Shown here piece by piece: positions 32,244-42,428 of a stretch of DNA of 64,000 bases. The first letter of the stretch is position 1; every line of letters starts with the position of its first letter. Source of the DNA: Armigeres subalbatus (lineage: Eukaryota > Arthropoda > Insecta > Diptera > Culicidae); contig NC_085141.1 of NCBI RefSeq assembly GCF_024139115.2, forward strand, positions 379,574,278-379,638,277, given 5' to 3'. Under the pieces are notes generated by a model. The model was given only the letters and a program-made list of their open reading frames with translations. It searched no databases and was not told the DNA's origin. The translations under genes and the position numbers were made by a program.

Positions 32244-33406
32244 TACACTCAGAAATAAAGTTAAACTAGTTTAGATTAAATCTTAAACTTGTAGGCAATA
32301 AACGATATTGAAACGAATCTAGTATATGAAAGTATACTATTGATGTTTTTAATTTAACCTATCTTAGGATATCTCAATGATATATTTTAATTGATTACTC
32401 GAGCAGCCGTACTTCAAGTCCAAGCACTCGACACCACATTTTCGCAGTCTTTTCAGAAAAACGTGCAGTCAAGTTTGCATCCCCATCACTCTGTAAGTGA
32501 AATAAAAATATTGGTATTATTTAGAATACAGCTAGGAAGTTACTTATAAATAATACCTATCGAAATCGATTAAATAAATCTGTTCAAGTTTTAGGACAAT
32601 GTGAGCAAAAATTTCGATGCTGTCATGTTGATTTCGGCGGATTTGATCGAGACATCTAGCATCTGAACATCCCCTCAGCGGGAAGGATGTAAGTTGTAAT
32701 ATTATATGAACCAGAAACTATAAAAATGATTGAATCTCCTTATTTTAGGACACTATAAAATGAGCTACAAGAAGCCTTCAATACCATGTATCAGACAGGC
32801 GAAACTTCTGCCTCCTTCAAGTGCTTCAACGCCACACACATCCTGGACAGACCAAGTACCATTATCCGAACGTTTGCGGTGGTGGCCGTTCTCATGTGAT
32901 ACCCGACATTTCCTGATCCTAAACAAAACAGGCTCCTTCCCAGTGGTATATGCAGTTCATCAAGAAAAAAATATTCCTACGGATGGCCACCCTGAGAGTT
33001 CAAATTTGTGGTTACCAATTTAAAAGCCGTTAAAAGCCGATTGTTTGTTCGCGATTATTAATCAGATAAATACTGCTCAACAAAAGAACAGTGCATACGT
33101 ATAAATATTATTCTATCGGAAAATAAAATGTTTTCTTTGTATTTATTTACACCCGACAATTATTTGTACATATTTGATCATTAATCATTACGAATTGCAA
33201 ACACTGATGCAGAATCCACCTACGATCAATTCAATCTCCCGACAAAATAAACTATCCATTATAAAGTCACACTAAACTAAAGCCATATAAATCGAAGTTA
33301 TACTAAGCCGGTATAGTTGCCACTTAATCGAATATGGGGTCAACCAGAAGAGTATCGGTTTAGCGTAACATTTATTCTATTTAGAATTTATTTTTTCCAG
33401 AGTGTA
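32244..33406. mobile_element. TIR element with a decayed three-exon gene
   Basis: The ends TACACTCAG and CAGAGTGTA are inverted, with a TA at each edge. The A-rich word next to each end (AAATAAA against TTTATTTTTT) extends the similarity. Inside, an open frame (32403-32492) is joined in phase over a GTAAGT..TTTTAG intron to 32595-32663, and a second GTAAGT..TTTTAG intron follows. The class is unknown. Confidence 0.4.
32403..33019 (+). pseudogene. Unrecognised spliced ORF inside the TIR element
   Basis: Exon 1 (32403-32492, AAVLQVQALDTTFSQSFQKN) and exon 2 (from 32595, DNVSKNFDAVMLISADLIET) share one frame across intron 1 (32493-32594). A TGA at 32664 breaks exon 2. Intron 2 is 32689-32748. 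Exon 3 has LQEAFNTMYQTGETSASFK then FNATHILDRPSTIIRTFAVV, one frame away. Short introns with consensus ends in a decayed frame suggest a former transposon gene. I do not recognise the family. Confidence 0.35.
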
Positions 33407-34249
33407 ATCGAAATGTCAAACCGAAGTCAGATGTCAAAGAAGTACAGGGACGGATACACTTTTAAACCCACAGGTTGCTGGTTTTGTCCTGTTTTGTCCA
33501 ACAAAAATCAAAAAGGCAGCTATTATTATTCCAATAGGCTTCTCCGAAGAAACCAACCCTTTGTAATCAACAATTTTGCGAAGTCTGTGACGTCCACAAT
33601 TCGGTTGAAAGTTACTTAGCCAGTGGTCAAAATACCACATCCCGAAAGAAGCGTATGGAATCCCGGTCAGCATAAGAGACCAAATGCTTCCATTCTTAGA
33701 CGTATTCTTGCGTTCCTCCTTCAGAGGGTGGAAACGACCGGATGAGAGACTTGGGTATGTATAATTGTATAACAAACAAATCGTGTAGTTGATCGCACGT
33801 TGGAAGATGCAAAATCTTATGGGTTGAAGTGTTTGGTATCCAATTTTGGAGGTGTTTGAAAATGATCACGAAATATATTGAATGCTTGTTTTTTATCAGT
33901 ACAACCCGATTTTCCAATTCATCAGGGCTAACTGCTGTCAATGGGATGCTATTTTAGCGCATCATATCCGACTCTCCAGAGGCGTTTGAACCGAGCCAAA
34001 ACATATATTCTCTTGGTCCTGATCCGCTAATCTTCCGGGGCTAAGTACGGTGAACAAATCCAGCAAGGAAACTGCTATCGCTAACGATTCTAATAAAGAA
34101 AAAAGTCTCATATCTCATGGAATCTGTTGAAATGAATGTTTTTTAAATATTTCAAATAATTTAAAAATAATATATTTCCTCCTCCGGAAGCTCTTCCTCG
34201 CCGTAATAAAACAGAAATCAGCAGAATCAGTGTAGTTAATACACAAAAT
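33407..34249. other. Unassigned spacer
   Basis: Two overlapping frames of about 100 codons on opposite strands show no motif. No repeat is recognised. Confidence 0.25.
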
Positions 34250-34502
34250 GGGGTAGGGTGGTTTTCCCGAAACCTATTCGGCCGAAAGCCATTTGGCCGA
34301 ATGCCACTAGGCCGAACAAACCATTAGGCCGAAACCCATCTGGCCGAATGGGTCGTTTGGTCGAAGGGACAATTGGCCGAAAGGATAATTTGACCGAAAG
34401 GGTCGTTTGGCCGAAAAGGTCATTTGGCCGGAAGGGTCGTTTGGCCGAAAGGGTCGGTTGGCCGAAAGGGTGGTTTGGCCGAAAGGGTCATTAGCCCGAA
34501 AG

Positions 34503-34847
34503 CCCAGACAAACAGACGTAACACTTCCCTTTTCAACATCGTTCACGTGTTCAACGGTTGATTTGAAATACATCTGTGCTACGCGATTGTGCCAAGAGAG
34601 GCGCTAGTGTTCAATCGCTTTGACATTTGATTAGTGTATATGCTGCTGAATGTTTTCTGTTTTGATGACGATGATGATGATGATTGATATAGATGTATGC
34701 GTAAGGAGCAAACGTCAAATAGGAAATAATCATGGCCGACTCTGTTTCTCGCGATTCTGATAACAGATGGCAGTAGTGTTTTCTGAAAAGCGACTGACGA
34801 TATTTTTTCGAAGAGTTTGTATGAAGAGTTACGTCTGTTTGTCTGTG
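34503..34847 (-). mobile_element. 345-bp MITE, copy A
   Basis: TIRs are CACAGACAAACAGACGTAAC with small changes. CCGAAAG is duplicated at 34496-34502 and 34848-34854. It is inserted in the 17-bp array. Compared with 39417-39761 it is the same length, about 95% alike by eye, and in the opposite orientation. It has ATGATGATGATG repeats inside and no ORF of note. Confidence 0.85.
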
Positions 34848-34861
34848 CCGAAAGGGTCATT

Positions 34862-35110
34862 TGCTTAGCTTAGCTTGATTGACTGTACCCATCGTAGTTG
34901 CTAGTCGTGATTGGCCGAGAAACTTGCACAGCTCACCAATTGAATAGTTTTCTCGGGACTAGAAAGCTATTCTCGCTGAACATGCTTCGGAGTTTCTTTA
35001 ATTCAAGACCAATAACGTCCTCACAATCAATTAGGATAAGGGAAGGAGAATAAGTTCGATACTCATTGCTACAAGAGACCGAAGTATCCTCTGCATCTCC
35101 ATGAGCGCAC
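34862..35110 (-). mobile_element. GCTAA-tailed retroelement fragment
   Basis: On the minus strand it ends AGCTAAGCTAAGC at 34862. It contains AGATGCAGAGGATACTTCGG and GTCTCTTGTAGCAA, matching the element ending at 24722. It sits just after the MITE inside the fold-back element. The 5' end is not defined. Confidence 0.55.
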
Positions 35111-35345
35111 TGGAAAGGAATAGTATGTTAGTTAGGAAGGAAATATATTCGAAATCGCCTTGGTAAGCGACTAATTATTTCATCTAATCGACGCCATATT
35201 CATGATGATACAAAAACGAAAAAGCAACGCGTGTCTTACGTATTTTCCAGAAGACTGATTCGACATCTTAACAACTTCGCGACGACTAAAACACGCACTG
35301 CACAACGCTTGCTCAATAGCTACTCCGAAAAAAACACGCACTGAA

Positions 35346-35425
35346 CTGATTAACTGTATTACCGGCCGCACAATGCAGAACACAATATTTCGGCTGATCG
35401 ATCGATCGTTCTGCTGTCCGGAACA
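35346..35425 (-). repeat. Palindromic GATCGATC module, copy 1
   Basis: Contains ACCGGCCGCACAATGCAGAA, then CACAATATTTCGGC, GATCGATCGATC and GTTCTGC. GCAGAAC and GTTCTGC form an inverted pair around the palindrome. The reverse complement is at 55887-55997. Confidence 0.6.
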
Positions 35426-36068
35426 AGAGAAAACACGCACTCCATTAGGCCGAAAGGGTCATTTGGCTGAAATGGTGATTTGGCCGAAAGGGTTATTTAG
35501 CCGAAAGGGTTATTGGGTCAAAGGGTCATTTGGCCGAAAGATTATTTGGCCGAAAGGGACATTTTGCCGAAAGGGACATTTTGCCGAAAGGGTCATTTGG
35601 CCGAAAGAGTCGTTTGGTCGAAAGGGTCGTTTGGCCGAAAGGGTCATTTGGCCGAGAGGGTCATTTGGCTAAAAGGGTTATTTGGCCGAACGGGTCATTT
35701 GGCCGAAAGGGTCGTTCGGCCGAAAGAGTCATTTGGCCGAATAGGTCATTTGAAAAGTGAGAAATCAGTTAGTGAGAAGTGAGACGTCTCACTACTCACT
35801 TCGTGCTTCTCACTTTTTACAGTGAGAAGTGAGAAATGAGGAACGAGAAGTGAGACGTCTCACTTCTCACTCCTAATTTCTCACTTCTCACTATAAAAAG
35901 CGTACTCACTATAAAAAGGTATATTCGGCTAAACAACTTTCGGCCTAGTGGCATTCGGCCAAATGGCTTTCGACCGAATGGGTTTCGGCCAAATGACGCT
36001 TCCCCGTCAATAAAAACGTGAAAAGTATAATTTGCACATATTTTTAATATAGTTTTGTGCAGTAGAAT

Positions 36069-36329
36069 CTTATATATAAAAATGAAATGGTCTGTGTTCG
36101 TATCCGCATAACTCGAAAACGGTTGGATGGATTTTCTTCATTTCTTCAGCAAATATGTTCGTTATCGTTTCCGACGGGTTTATATGATATCTCCTCATGC
36201 GAAAATCGAGAGAAAAGTTGAGTAAATCATGGAAAACTTAAACCAAGATTCGTATGGAAATTTTGCATGGGCACTTAAGAACGCGTATTTTTGCCTACTA
36301 TGCAGGACAACGTCTGCCGGGTCGACTAG
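36069..36329 (+). mobile_element. Non-autonomous Helitron
   Basis: Starts TCTTATATATAAAAATG and ends CTAG, inserted between host A (36068) and T (36330), the standard Helitron site. Eight to nine bases before CTAG is a hairpin, GCAG(G)AC-AAC-GTCTGC. The 261-bp body includes CCGCATAACTCGAAAACGG. Related copies at 57900-58126 and 58757-59000 lack clean ends. No Rep/helicase gene is present. Confidence 0.8.
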
Positions 36330-36330
36330 T

Positions 36331-36970
36331 ATTTTATAGAACAAAACAAACGAAAGTGCAGGCCAGCAAATCCAGTTAATCTCCCATCTGCCTAATCATA
36401 TCACTCTCCGTTTTACATGTTCGTTATTACGTAATATTGACGTTCTTCTCTTCTCATATTTAAATTGTTAACTTGTGTATAGTTGTATCTATCGAGACAC
36501 CAACAATCCTAAGGCCGTACCAGATTGCACTGAAAAGAGCAAACTTGAGATAAAAAATTTCAGAGGTGGGTGAAACAATTAATGTAAGATGGTCACTGCT
36601 TTCAAATGTTTTCGTTAGAGACATTTCTTCTAATCTACAGATGAAAAGAGATACCTAATTGGTCGCAATTTTTTTGTGAAAGATTGACAGTAGGGTATTA
36701 TTGACAGGACAGTATTGACAGGAGTGTAGCAATGGGAGTGTAGAGTACAGTTTGTTTGATTGAAATAAAACGATATTGAAGCAAAACGTTCATAAACTAC
36801 GTACTGATTACCGATTACATTACTGGGTACCGAAGGTCATTCATAGCATGCGAAACTGGTACCACGAAAATCATTGATTCAAAATTGATTGCTGGTGTTA
36901 TCTCTTGAACAAATTTTTTGAAAAACATTTGGCATACAACAAAAAATCGATCTCAAAAAAAAAATCCAAA
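36331..36970. other. Unassigned spacer
   Basis: AT-rich with no recognised element or gene. Confidence 0.25.
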
Positions 36971-37160
36971 ATTTTTTTTTTTCGTCATGACACCAGATCT
37001 CAACGTTTTATGCATTTATAAGACATTGGGCATAAAAAAAAAGATTTCTAAACAATTACTTAGTACCAAAAAGTAATTTATTTCTCAACTTTTTTTTTGG
37101 TTGGCACCAGATCTTGACGTTTCATGCATTTCTAAGACATTTGGCATCAAAATAGAAAAT
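36971..37160. repeat. Two tandem units of about 115 bp
   Basis: CACCAGATCT, then ACGTTT(T/C)ATGCATTT and TAAGACATT(G/T)GGCAT occur at 36989-37032 and 37105-37148, with poly(T/A) spacers between. A duplicated unit of an unknown repeat. Confidence 0.6.
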
Positions 37161-38229
37161 TTGATTTTAAAATTTTCCTGTACCCCCTCCCCCCTTTTTG
37201 GGAAATTATCGTGTTTCAAAAAAAGCAAACTTTGACCACTTTGGTCAAACCCTTAACGAAGTCCGATTGAGCTGAATATTTATATGCGGACTTTTTTTGA
37301 GGAGATGAAACTTTTGAGCACTACCCGTTGTTGAAATTCGAAGGTTAAATTTTTCCCATACACTCCATTGGCACCATACTACAAAAATACAAAAATGCGT
37401 AATGATGAATGTATTCCAACAAAAATGTATCAATGAAGTTTTGATAACCCAATTTTTTTTTATTCTAATCAGGATTTGCAGAAATCGCTCTCAATTGATA
37501 ACGAACAATGATAAAAGAGAGGCAAAAACCTCTTCGAACCATAACAAGCCATAAAAACAAAGCTATCGCACTTGTATAGAAGTTGGAAAAAAACTTATTC
37601 GGATAGGAGGCCCCCACCGAGGGGGTTTGATAAAACGTTTTGTTGTCGCTCATTTTATGTTGGAGACCATATTTTTTTTCGCACAGCTGTTTAAAACAAG
37701 TTGAAATGCATCATCAGAACTGGTGCCCCTGTCCATAAAGCCTGTCCACGTTATATTCCGGACACTCAGATTTGTCGTCATTTCATCAATTTGTACGACA
37801 ACTAAAACATGCTGTAAAAAGCACAGGAAGGGAAAGTTTTAGCTGTCATGTAAATGGTTCGTATCAGTGGCTTATAATAATTTAAAAAAAATCATGTTGG
37901 AAGTTGGGTGTCCGAAATTTAACGTCGACAGCCTTCAATATGTATGATGAGCATTAAATCAAAGCTTTCCACTTAGGGGCTGCAGGACAAATGGCCATAA
38001 GAACAAAACGATGAAGGAACAAATTTTGAAAATATTCTTTGTAATCTATCTGATTTAGACAAAAAATGTTGATTAATATATTAGGAATATGTTTCTGATT
38101 TAGAATCTAGAATTAAAAGATTCGGAAGCACCCTTTTGAGAGGTTTTAAGGGTTTTTTTTTGATAAGCTGAGTAGCTCCGGTTCAAAAGGCATGGAGACC
38201 CTCTTCAAATAGGCTCTTAAGACTACTTT
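37161..38229. other. Unassigned spacer
   Basis: Minus-strand frames of about 62 codons have no motif. No repeat architecture is seen. Confidence 0.25.
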
Positions 38230-38760
38230 CAAGAAGATCCGAAGCCTCTATTCAAGAGTCTTGAAAACCTGCTTTCAAAAAACCTTTCAAGTAGCTCGGA
38301 AGCCTATTTTCAGGAGGCTAAGAAATCTCCTTTCAAGTGGTTATGAAGCCGCCTTTCAAAAGAATCGGAAGCCTTCATTCAAGAGGCTGGTAAGCCTCGT
38401 TTCCAGCGGCTCGAAGGCTTCATTCCAAGAGACTCAGAAGCCTTCTTCCAAACCACTCAGAGACCCTTTCAAGAGGCTTAAAGGCTTTCTTTCAAGAGGC
38501 TGGGGAGCCTCCTTTCAAGATGCTTGGTAGCCTCCTTACAAGAAGCTTGGGAGACTTATTTCAAAAGGCTCGGCAGCCTCCTTTCAAGAGGTTCAGGAGC
38601 CTTCTTTCAAAAGGTTCGGGAGCCTCGTTTTAAGAGGCTCGGAAGTCTCCTTCCCAGAGGCTCAGTGGCTTTCTTTCATGCGGCCCAAGCCTTCCAAACG
38701 GCTCAGAGGCCTCCTTTCAAGAAAATAGAAAACCTCCTTTCAAGAGGCTAGGAAGCCTTT
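38230..38760. repeat. 23-bp minisatellite with internal hairpin
   Basis: About 22 diverged units of 23 bp. Each carries the inverted pair GAGGCT-CGGA-AGCCTC followed by a CTTTCAA spacer. The plus-strand ORFs with repeated FQEA/LLSRG words are products of the repeat. Units vary by 10-30%, so it is old. Confidence 0.8.
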
Positions 38761-39416
38761 AAAAATCTTCAATGTCTTGTAAGAAGCTTGATGTATAAAC
38801 TTAATTTGAATTGAAAACTTTTACGGAATAACGAAATAATGCTTATTTTCATTTACGGCGATAAAAGTAGGGGGTACCTCTCTAGAAAAAGGTTGAGAAC
38901 CGCTGTGCTAGATCAAAAATTAACAGGGAATCATTTATTTTTTTCGTTGCGCTTACAAACAAGCAACAAAATAGTGTCAACGAAAAAGGGAAAAAGCTTT
39001 ATTATTGTCGGAGATAATAATGACAAAAATCCGAAAAAAAATGTCAACAGCAAAAAAGAAGACAATTTTGTTGCTAACTTTTCATTCCGTAATCATGCAT
39101 TATCTATAAAGAAAATGTCGGTTTTATGCTATCGTAGTTTCTGCTTTTTTGGAAATATTTAAGAATATAACTCTGATTACAAAAAATAGCATCGTATTCT
39201 CGGAAATATCAGAGCATGTAATGCATTGCATACAAGATTGCATGTGATTCTTGTCATATTGTGCTCGGGTTCTGATAAAGGCTTGTTGTGAGGTTTGTTT
39301 GTCAATAACAAACTCTAACAAACTAGCTTTTGAAAATCACTTTGAACGCATCAAGGCCAAATGTAGCAAATACGTTTATTATCTAGACACTTATAGACAG
39401 AAAATCAAAACTATGT

Positions 39417-39761
39417 CACAGACAAACAGACGTAACTCTTCATATAAACTGTTAAAAAAAATATCGTCATTCGCTTTTCAGAAAACACTACTGCCATCTG
39501 TTATCAGAATCGCGAGAAACAGGGTCGGCCATGATTATTTCCCATTTGACGTTTGCTCCTAACTCATACATCTATATCAATCATCATCATCATCGTCATC
39601 AACACAGAAAACATTCAGCAACATATACACTAATCAAATGTCAAAGCGATTGAACACTAGCGCCTCTATTGGCACAATCGCGTAGCACAGATGTATTTCA
39701 AATCAACCGTTGAACACGTGAACGATGTTGAAATGGGAAGTGTTACGTCTGTTTGTCTGTG
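39417..39761 (+). mobile_element. 345-bp MITE, copy B
   Basis: TIR CACAGACAAACAGACGTAAC at both ends. ACTATGT is duplicated at 39410-39416 and 39762-39768. The intact LINE reads AAAACTTTGTCTTAAG at this point, confirming the empty site. It is the same element as 34503-34847. Confidence 0.88.
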
Positions 39762-39857
39762 ACTATGTCTTAAGAACAATTCTATTCTTTCCAAACAAAT
39801 TTTTAGAACAGCCATGTTTTATTTTATGCTGTGCCAATATGGACTAGTTGCTGCAAT

Positions 39858-40370
39858 TTTTTCCCAAGTTTGTTTATTTGGTAGGCTCGGGCGTGTATAA
39901 CACTTTACGGGGCCACGTTTCTAAGTAATATGTACAATCAATATCATCTTATTATTGATTAAGAATCTGTCACATTTGGAGAATTAAACTTAAAAGTGAC
40001 AGTTCGAAAATTAGCAAATAACCCGGTCATAAGAATGGCTGGTGCTACCCAGCAATTCCAATAAGACATCGATGCAAAATGATTCGATATCTGTCAAAAG
40101 TAATCTTGCTCTGCGAGCAGGGTTATTCGATAATTATTGAAACGTCACTTTTAAGTTTAATTTCAGTTTAATTCTCCAAATGAGACAGACCCTAAGTAAG
40201 AGAGGGATAGAAGCCATCATACTCGTGGAGACTCGTTAGATTAACATTTTTTAAGGACAGATGTGGCTTAGGATTCTAGATTAGGGAATTACAGCAGCTC
40301 ATCCGGGCATTTGGTGTCAGGGACGGTGTGGTGTGTCGTCCTGCTCGAGGTGTGGTTCGACTGGGAAATG
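39858..40370 (-). mobile_element. 513-bp poly(A) retroposon with 8-bp TSD
   Basis: GCTGCAAT is duplicated at 39850-39857 and 40371-40378. The intact LINE has one GCTGCAATACCAG. On the minus strand it ends CCAAATAAACAAACTTGGG plus A6, with a polyadenylation signal. It contains a smaller TIR element (39966-40190). The body looks like a LINE 3' UTR. Confidence 0.75.
39966..40190. mobile_element. MITE with TCTGTC ends, nested in the retroposon
   Basis: The left end TCTGTCACATTTGGAGAATT plus AAACTTAAAAGTGAC matches the inverse of the right end (GTCACTTTTAAGTTTAATT and ATTCTCCAAATGAGACAGA). The arms are about 40 bp, with one inner AAACTGAAATT insertion. No ORF. Target duplication is unclear. Confidence 0.7.
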
Positions 40371-40490
40371 GCTGCAATACCAGAAAAAAGGCACTTTAAA
40401 GAAACTAAAATAACATTTTGTAAATCATTCTGAAGTTGTCTCCCAGGTATAAACCCAAGAAGTTAATGAAATTTCTAATATTATTACTGT

Positions 40491-42104
40491 TGAAGAACCG
40501 GGTAATTTCCTCATTCGATTTCCTTTGTGGCTCCCCAAAACTTGATCGGTCCAATTGGGTAGAGTATAAAACTTTTTTTTTTGCTGGCGTTTGTTCTTGG
40601 GGGTTCATGACAATACCCTGCACAGATGATTCTCGGTCTGATACGGACGGATACAGATCAATAGTTTTAGACAAAACTTAACATCCTGAGGCACTTCCAG
40701 TGCCAGTGTAAGCAGTACACCATAACTGCTCTTCAATGTCCGTGCACATCTATAGTTTCTCAAACAAACGAGAAAAAAATCATACATTCCTGAACAAAAA
40801 TTTTGTTTTCGTATGTTTTTTGCCAGAATACGTGTTTTCGGACGAGAATTCAGAATATATAAAAATCTCATTTTGGCCAAAAATGTTACATAGGTGCGGT
40901 TTCTCAAACAAACGGCTCATTTTTTTTAACTATCATTTATTTGAAGGCTCATTTGCCGTGTAGCGTTACGGAATCGAAATAATGTTTTAATACAATTTTT
41001 CATGAGTAATGTTAGTTTTGGGAAACCGAAAGACTCGCGGTTTGGTCGAGGTTAGGGAATACAATAATACAGTAGGAAGGGAAGGGAATTTAGGGTGCTT
41101 AAGTATTTACGATGCTGATGTTCACAATGTTTACATTCTTGGCGATTATTAACATCTGTAACGGGACAAACAAACTTTTTTTGGGAGACAACGACGAGAG
41201 GAAGACATACGGAAGGGATTAACTACAGACATTGAAATGGACAACAAGAGGAAGACATTCGTGAAGGGGTACGACAAACTAGGGGATGGGCGGACAATTA
41301 TTACAATTTTACATCAGCAACTTTCAAAAATTGGTGGACAAGGGACATGTATTCGAGGTCTAAGCCCGCCAACACTTCCCTAATAGGCTTCGGTTGTTTT
41401 CCTCGGACCCGGAGATGTTCAGTTAGTGCAGATCTGGGGCCACGATGCTCCTCGCACGCCCACACAACATGATCGATATCCTGATAATCTGCTCCACAAA
41501 CACAGAGATTGCCCTCCGAGAGCCCCACTCTGAAAAGATGTGCATTTAAAGTGTAGTGATTGGACATTAGACGACACATGGTTCGAATGAAGTCTCGTCC
41601 CACCATGGTTCTTTTAATCTTGTGACTTAAACTAACATATTTTGTACTTAACTACTAGACACGAATATAATTGTTCTATGCCGTGCGAAGGCCACTACGC
41701 GCGTCTGTGCATGGTTCAGTTGGATGACCCATTCTATCTGAGGAACTAATCAACGCCAAACCGATGATCATGTTCGTCCCGACAACGAATATCGGGAATG
41801 GAATTACGCTCCACCTGAATATCCGCTATACTCGCGGATGCATGCAGTTTAAGATGGATCAGATCTATAGCCTTCTCACAAGCAACGATAAGAACTCTCA
41901 CCATGCTATCGCCTGTCGGAGATATGGATAGTCTTGGGTGATTGTTTTTTTCGCACTTTCGCTTTCTGTCCACTTTTCATTTCTGCACACAAAACTAAAG
42001 CTGGCCTGCCGTCGTAGCAGCAGCAGATATGGGTTCGCAGTTATAATTAAGTGTGCCAGGGTTGTGGTTTAGGGTGATATGCGATACTGCTTCACAACAA
42101 AGAC
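40491..42104. mobile_element. 1.6-kb insertion in the old LINE copy
   Basis: LINE homology stops after TTTCTAATATTATTAC and resumes at GTAACAAATATGCGATAAAA. Between them is unrelated sequence, including a minus-strand LINE remnant (41030-41640). Exact ends and a target duplication could not be fixed. Confidence 0.5.
41030..41640 (-). pseudogene. 5'-truncated LINE ORF2 C-terminus
   Basis: A 101-codon frame (41606-41301) reads CRLMSNHYTLNAHLFRVGL, then CVCGADYQDIDHVVWAC, a CX2C..H..C knuckle near the LINE C-terminus, and stops at VADVKL. The 3' UTR follows to about 41030. It differs from the knuckle copies at 14390-14720 and 18750-19055, so it is a third family. Confidence 0.65.
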
Positions 42105-42428
42105 AATGTAACAAATATGCGATAAAATAATGTCCAAGTATAGGCAAAAATGGTGCAATCTTCTATTGCAATGATCAGCTCTTCAAACCATTAGTTTTAA
42201 TTAGGTCAAGTTTAATTTAAGTTAAAAACATTTACATGATTTTATTTCAACCAGAGAGAAAGTCTCAACTGCCAAATCCAATTTAAATGTGTCAATGCAA
42301 ATGATAGTTTTAATTAAATCAGAAATCTAATCTAAGAGATGAATGCATGTAATAGATCATTAGCAATCATTAGTGGATTATAATCAGTCTGACTAATTAT
42401 TTACATAAAAAGATTGTTTTGGATTAGT

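Larger units (their letters stand above)
34250..36005. mobile_element. Array-armed fold-back element (GGCCGAAAGGGTCATTT type)
   Basis: The outer ends GGGG(T/A)AG..CCGAAACC match in inverse over about 75 bp, including GAAAGCCATTTGGCCGAATG and CCACTAGGCCGAA. The left arm (34290-34500) and an inner block (35445-35755) are tandem arrays of a 17-bp unit, TTGGCCGAAAGGGTCAT. A GTGAGAAGTGAGA array follows (35757-35910), then the right arm. It carries a 345-bp MITE and a GCTTA-tailed retroelement. No transposase is seen. Confidence 0.75.
39320..42375 (+). mobile_element. Old 3' part of a second Jockey-type LINE, multiply interrupted
   Basis: Pieces match the 3' third of the LINE at 7651-12206 in order: 39330-39416, 39762-39857, 40379-40490 and about 42105-42375 (the last up to GAGATGAATGCATGTA in the 3' UTR). 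The gaps are separate insertions. The coding pieces correspond to the ORF2 C-terminus (AKCNKY, then LYAVPIWASCC in the intact copy). It is older than copy 1 by its divergence. Confidence 0.8.

Noticed and set aside
34258..35782. ORFs with repeated GRKGHLAERV words
   Set aside because: Translation of the 17-bp GGCCGAAAGGGTCATTT array.
38261..38751. Repeat protein with FQEA and LLSRG motifs
   Set aside because: Shadow of the 23-bp minisatellite; units are diverged with no constraint on the frame.
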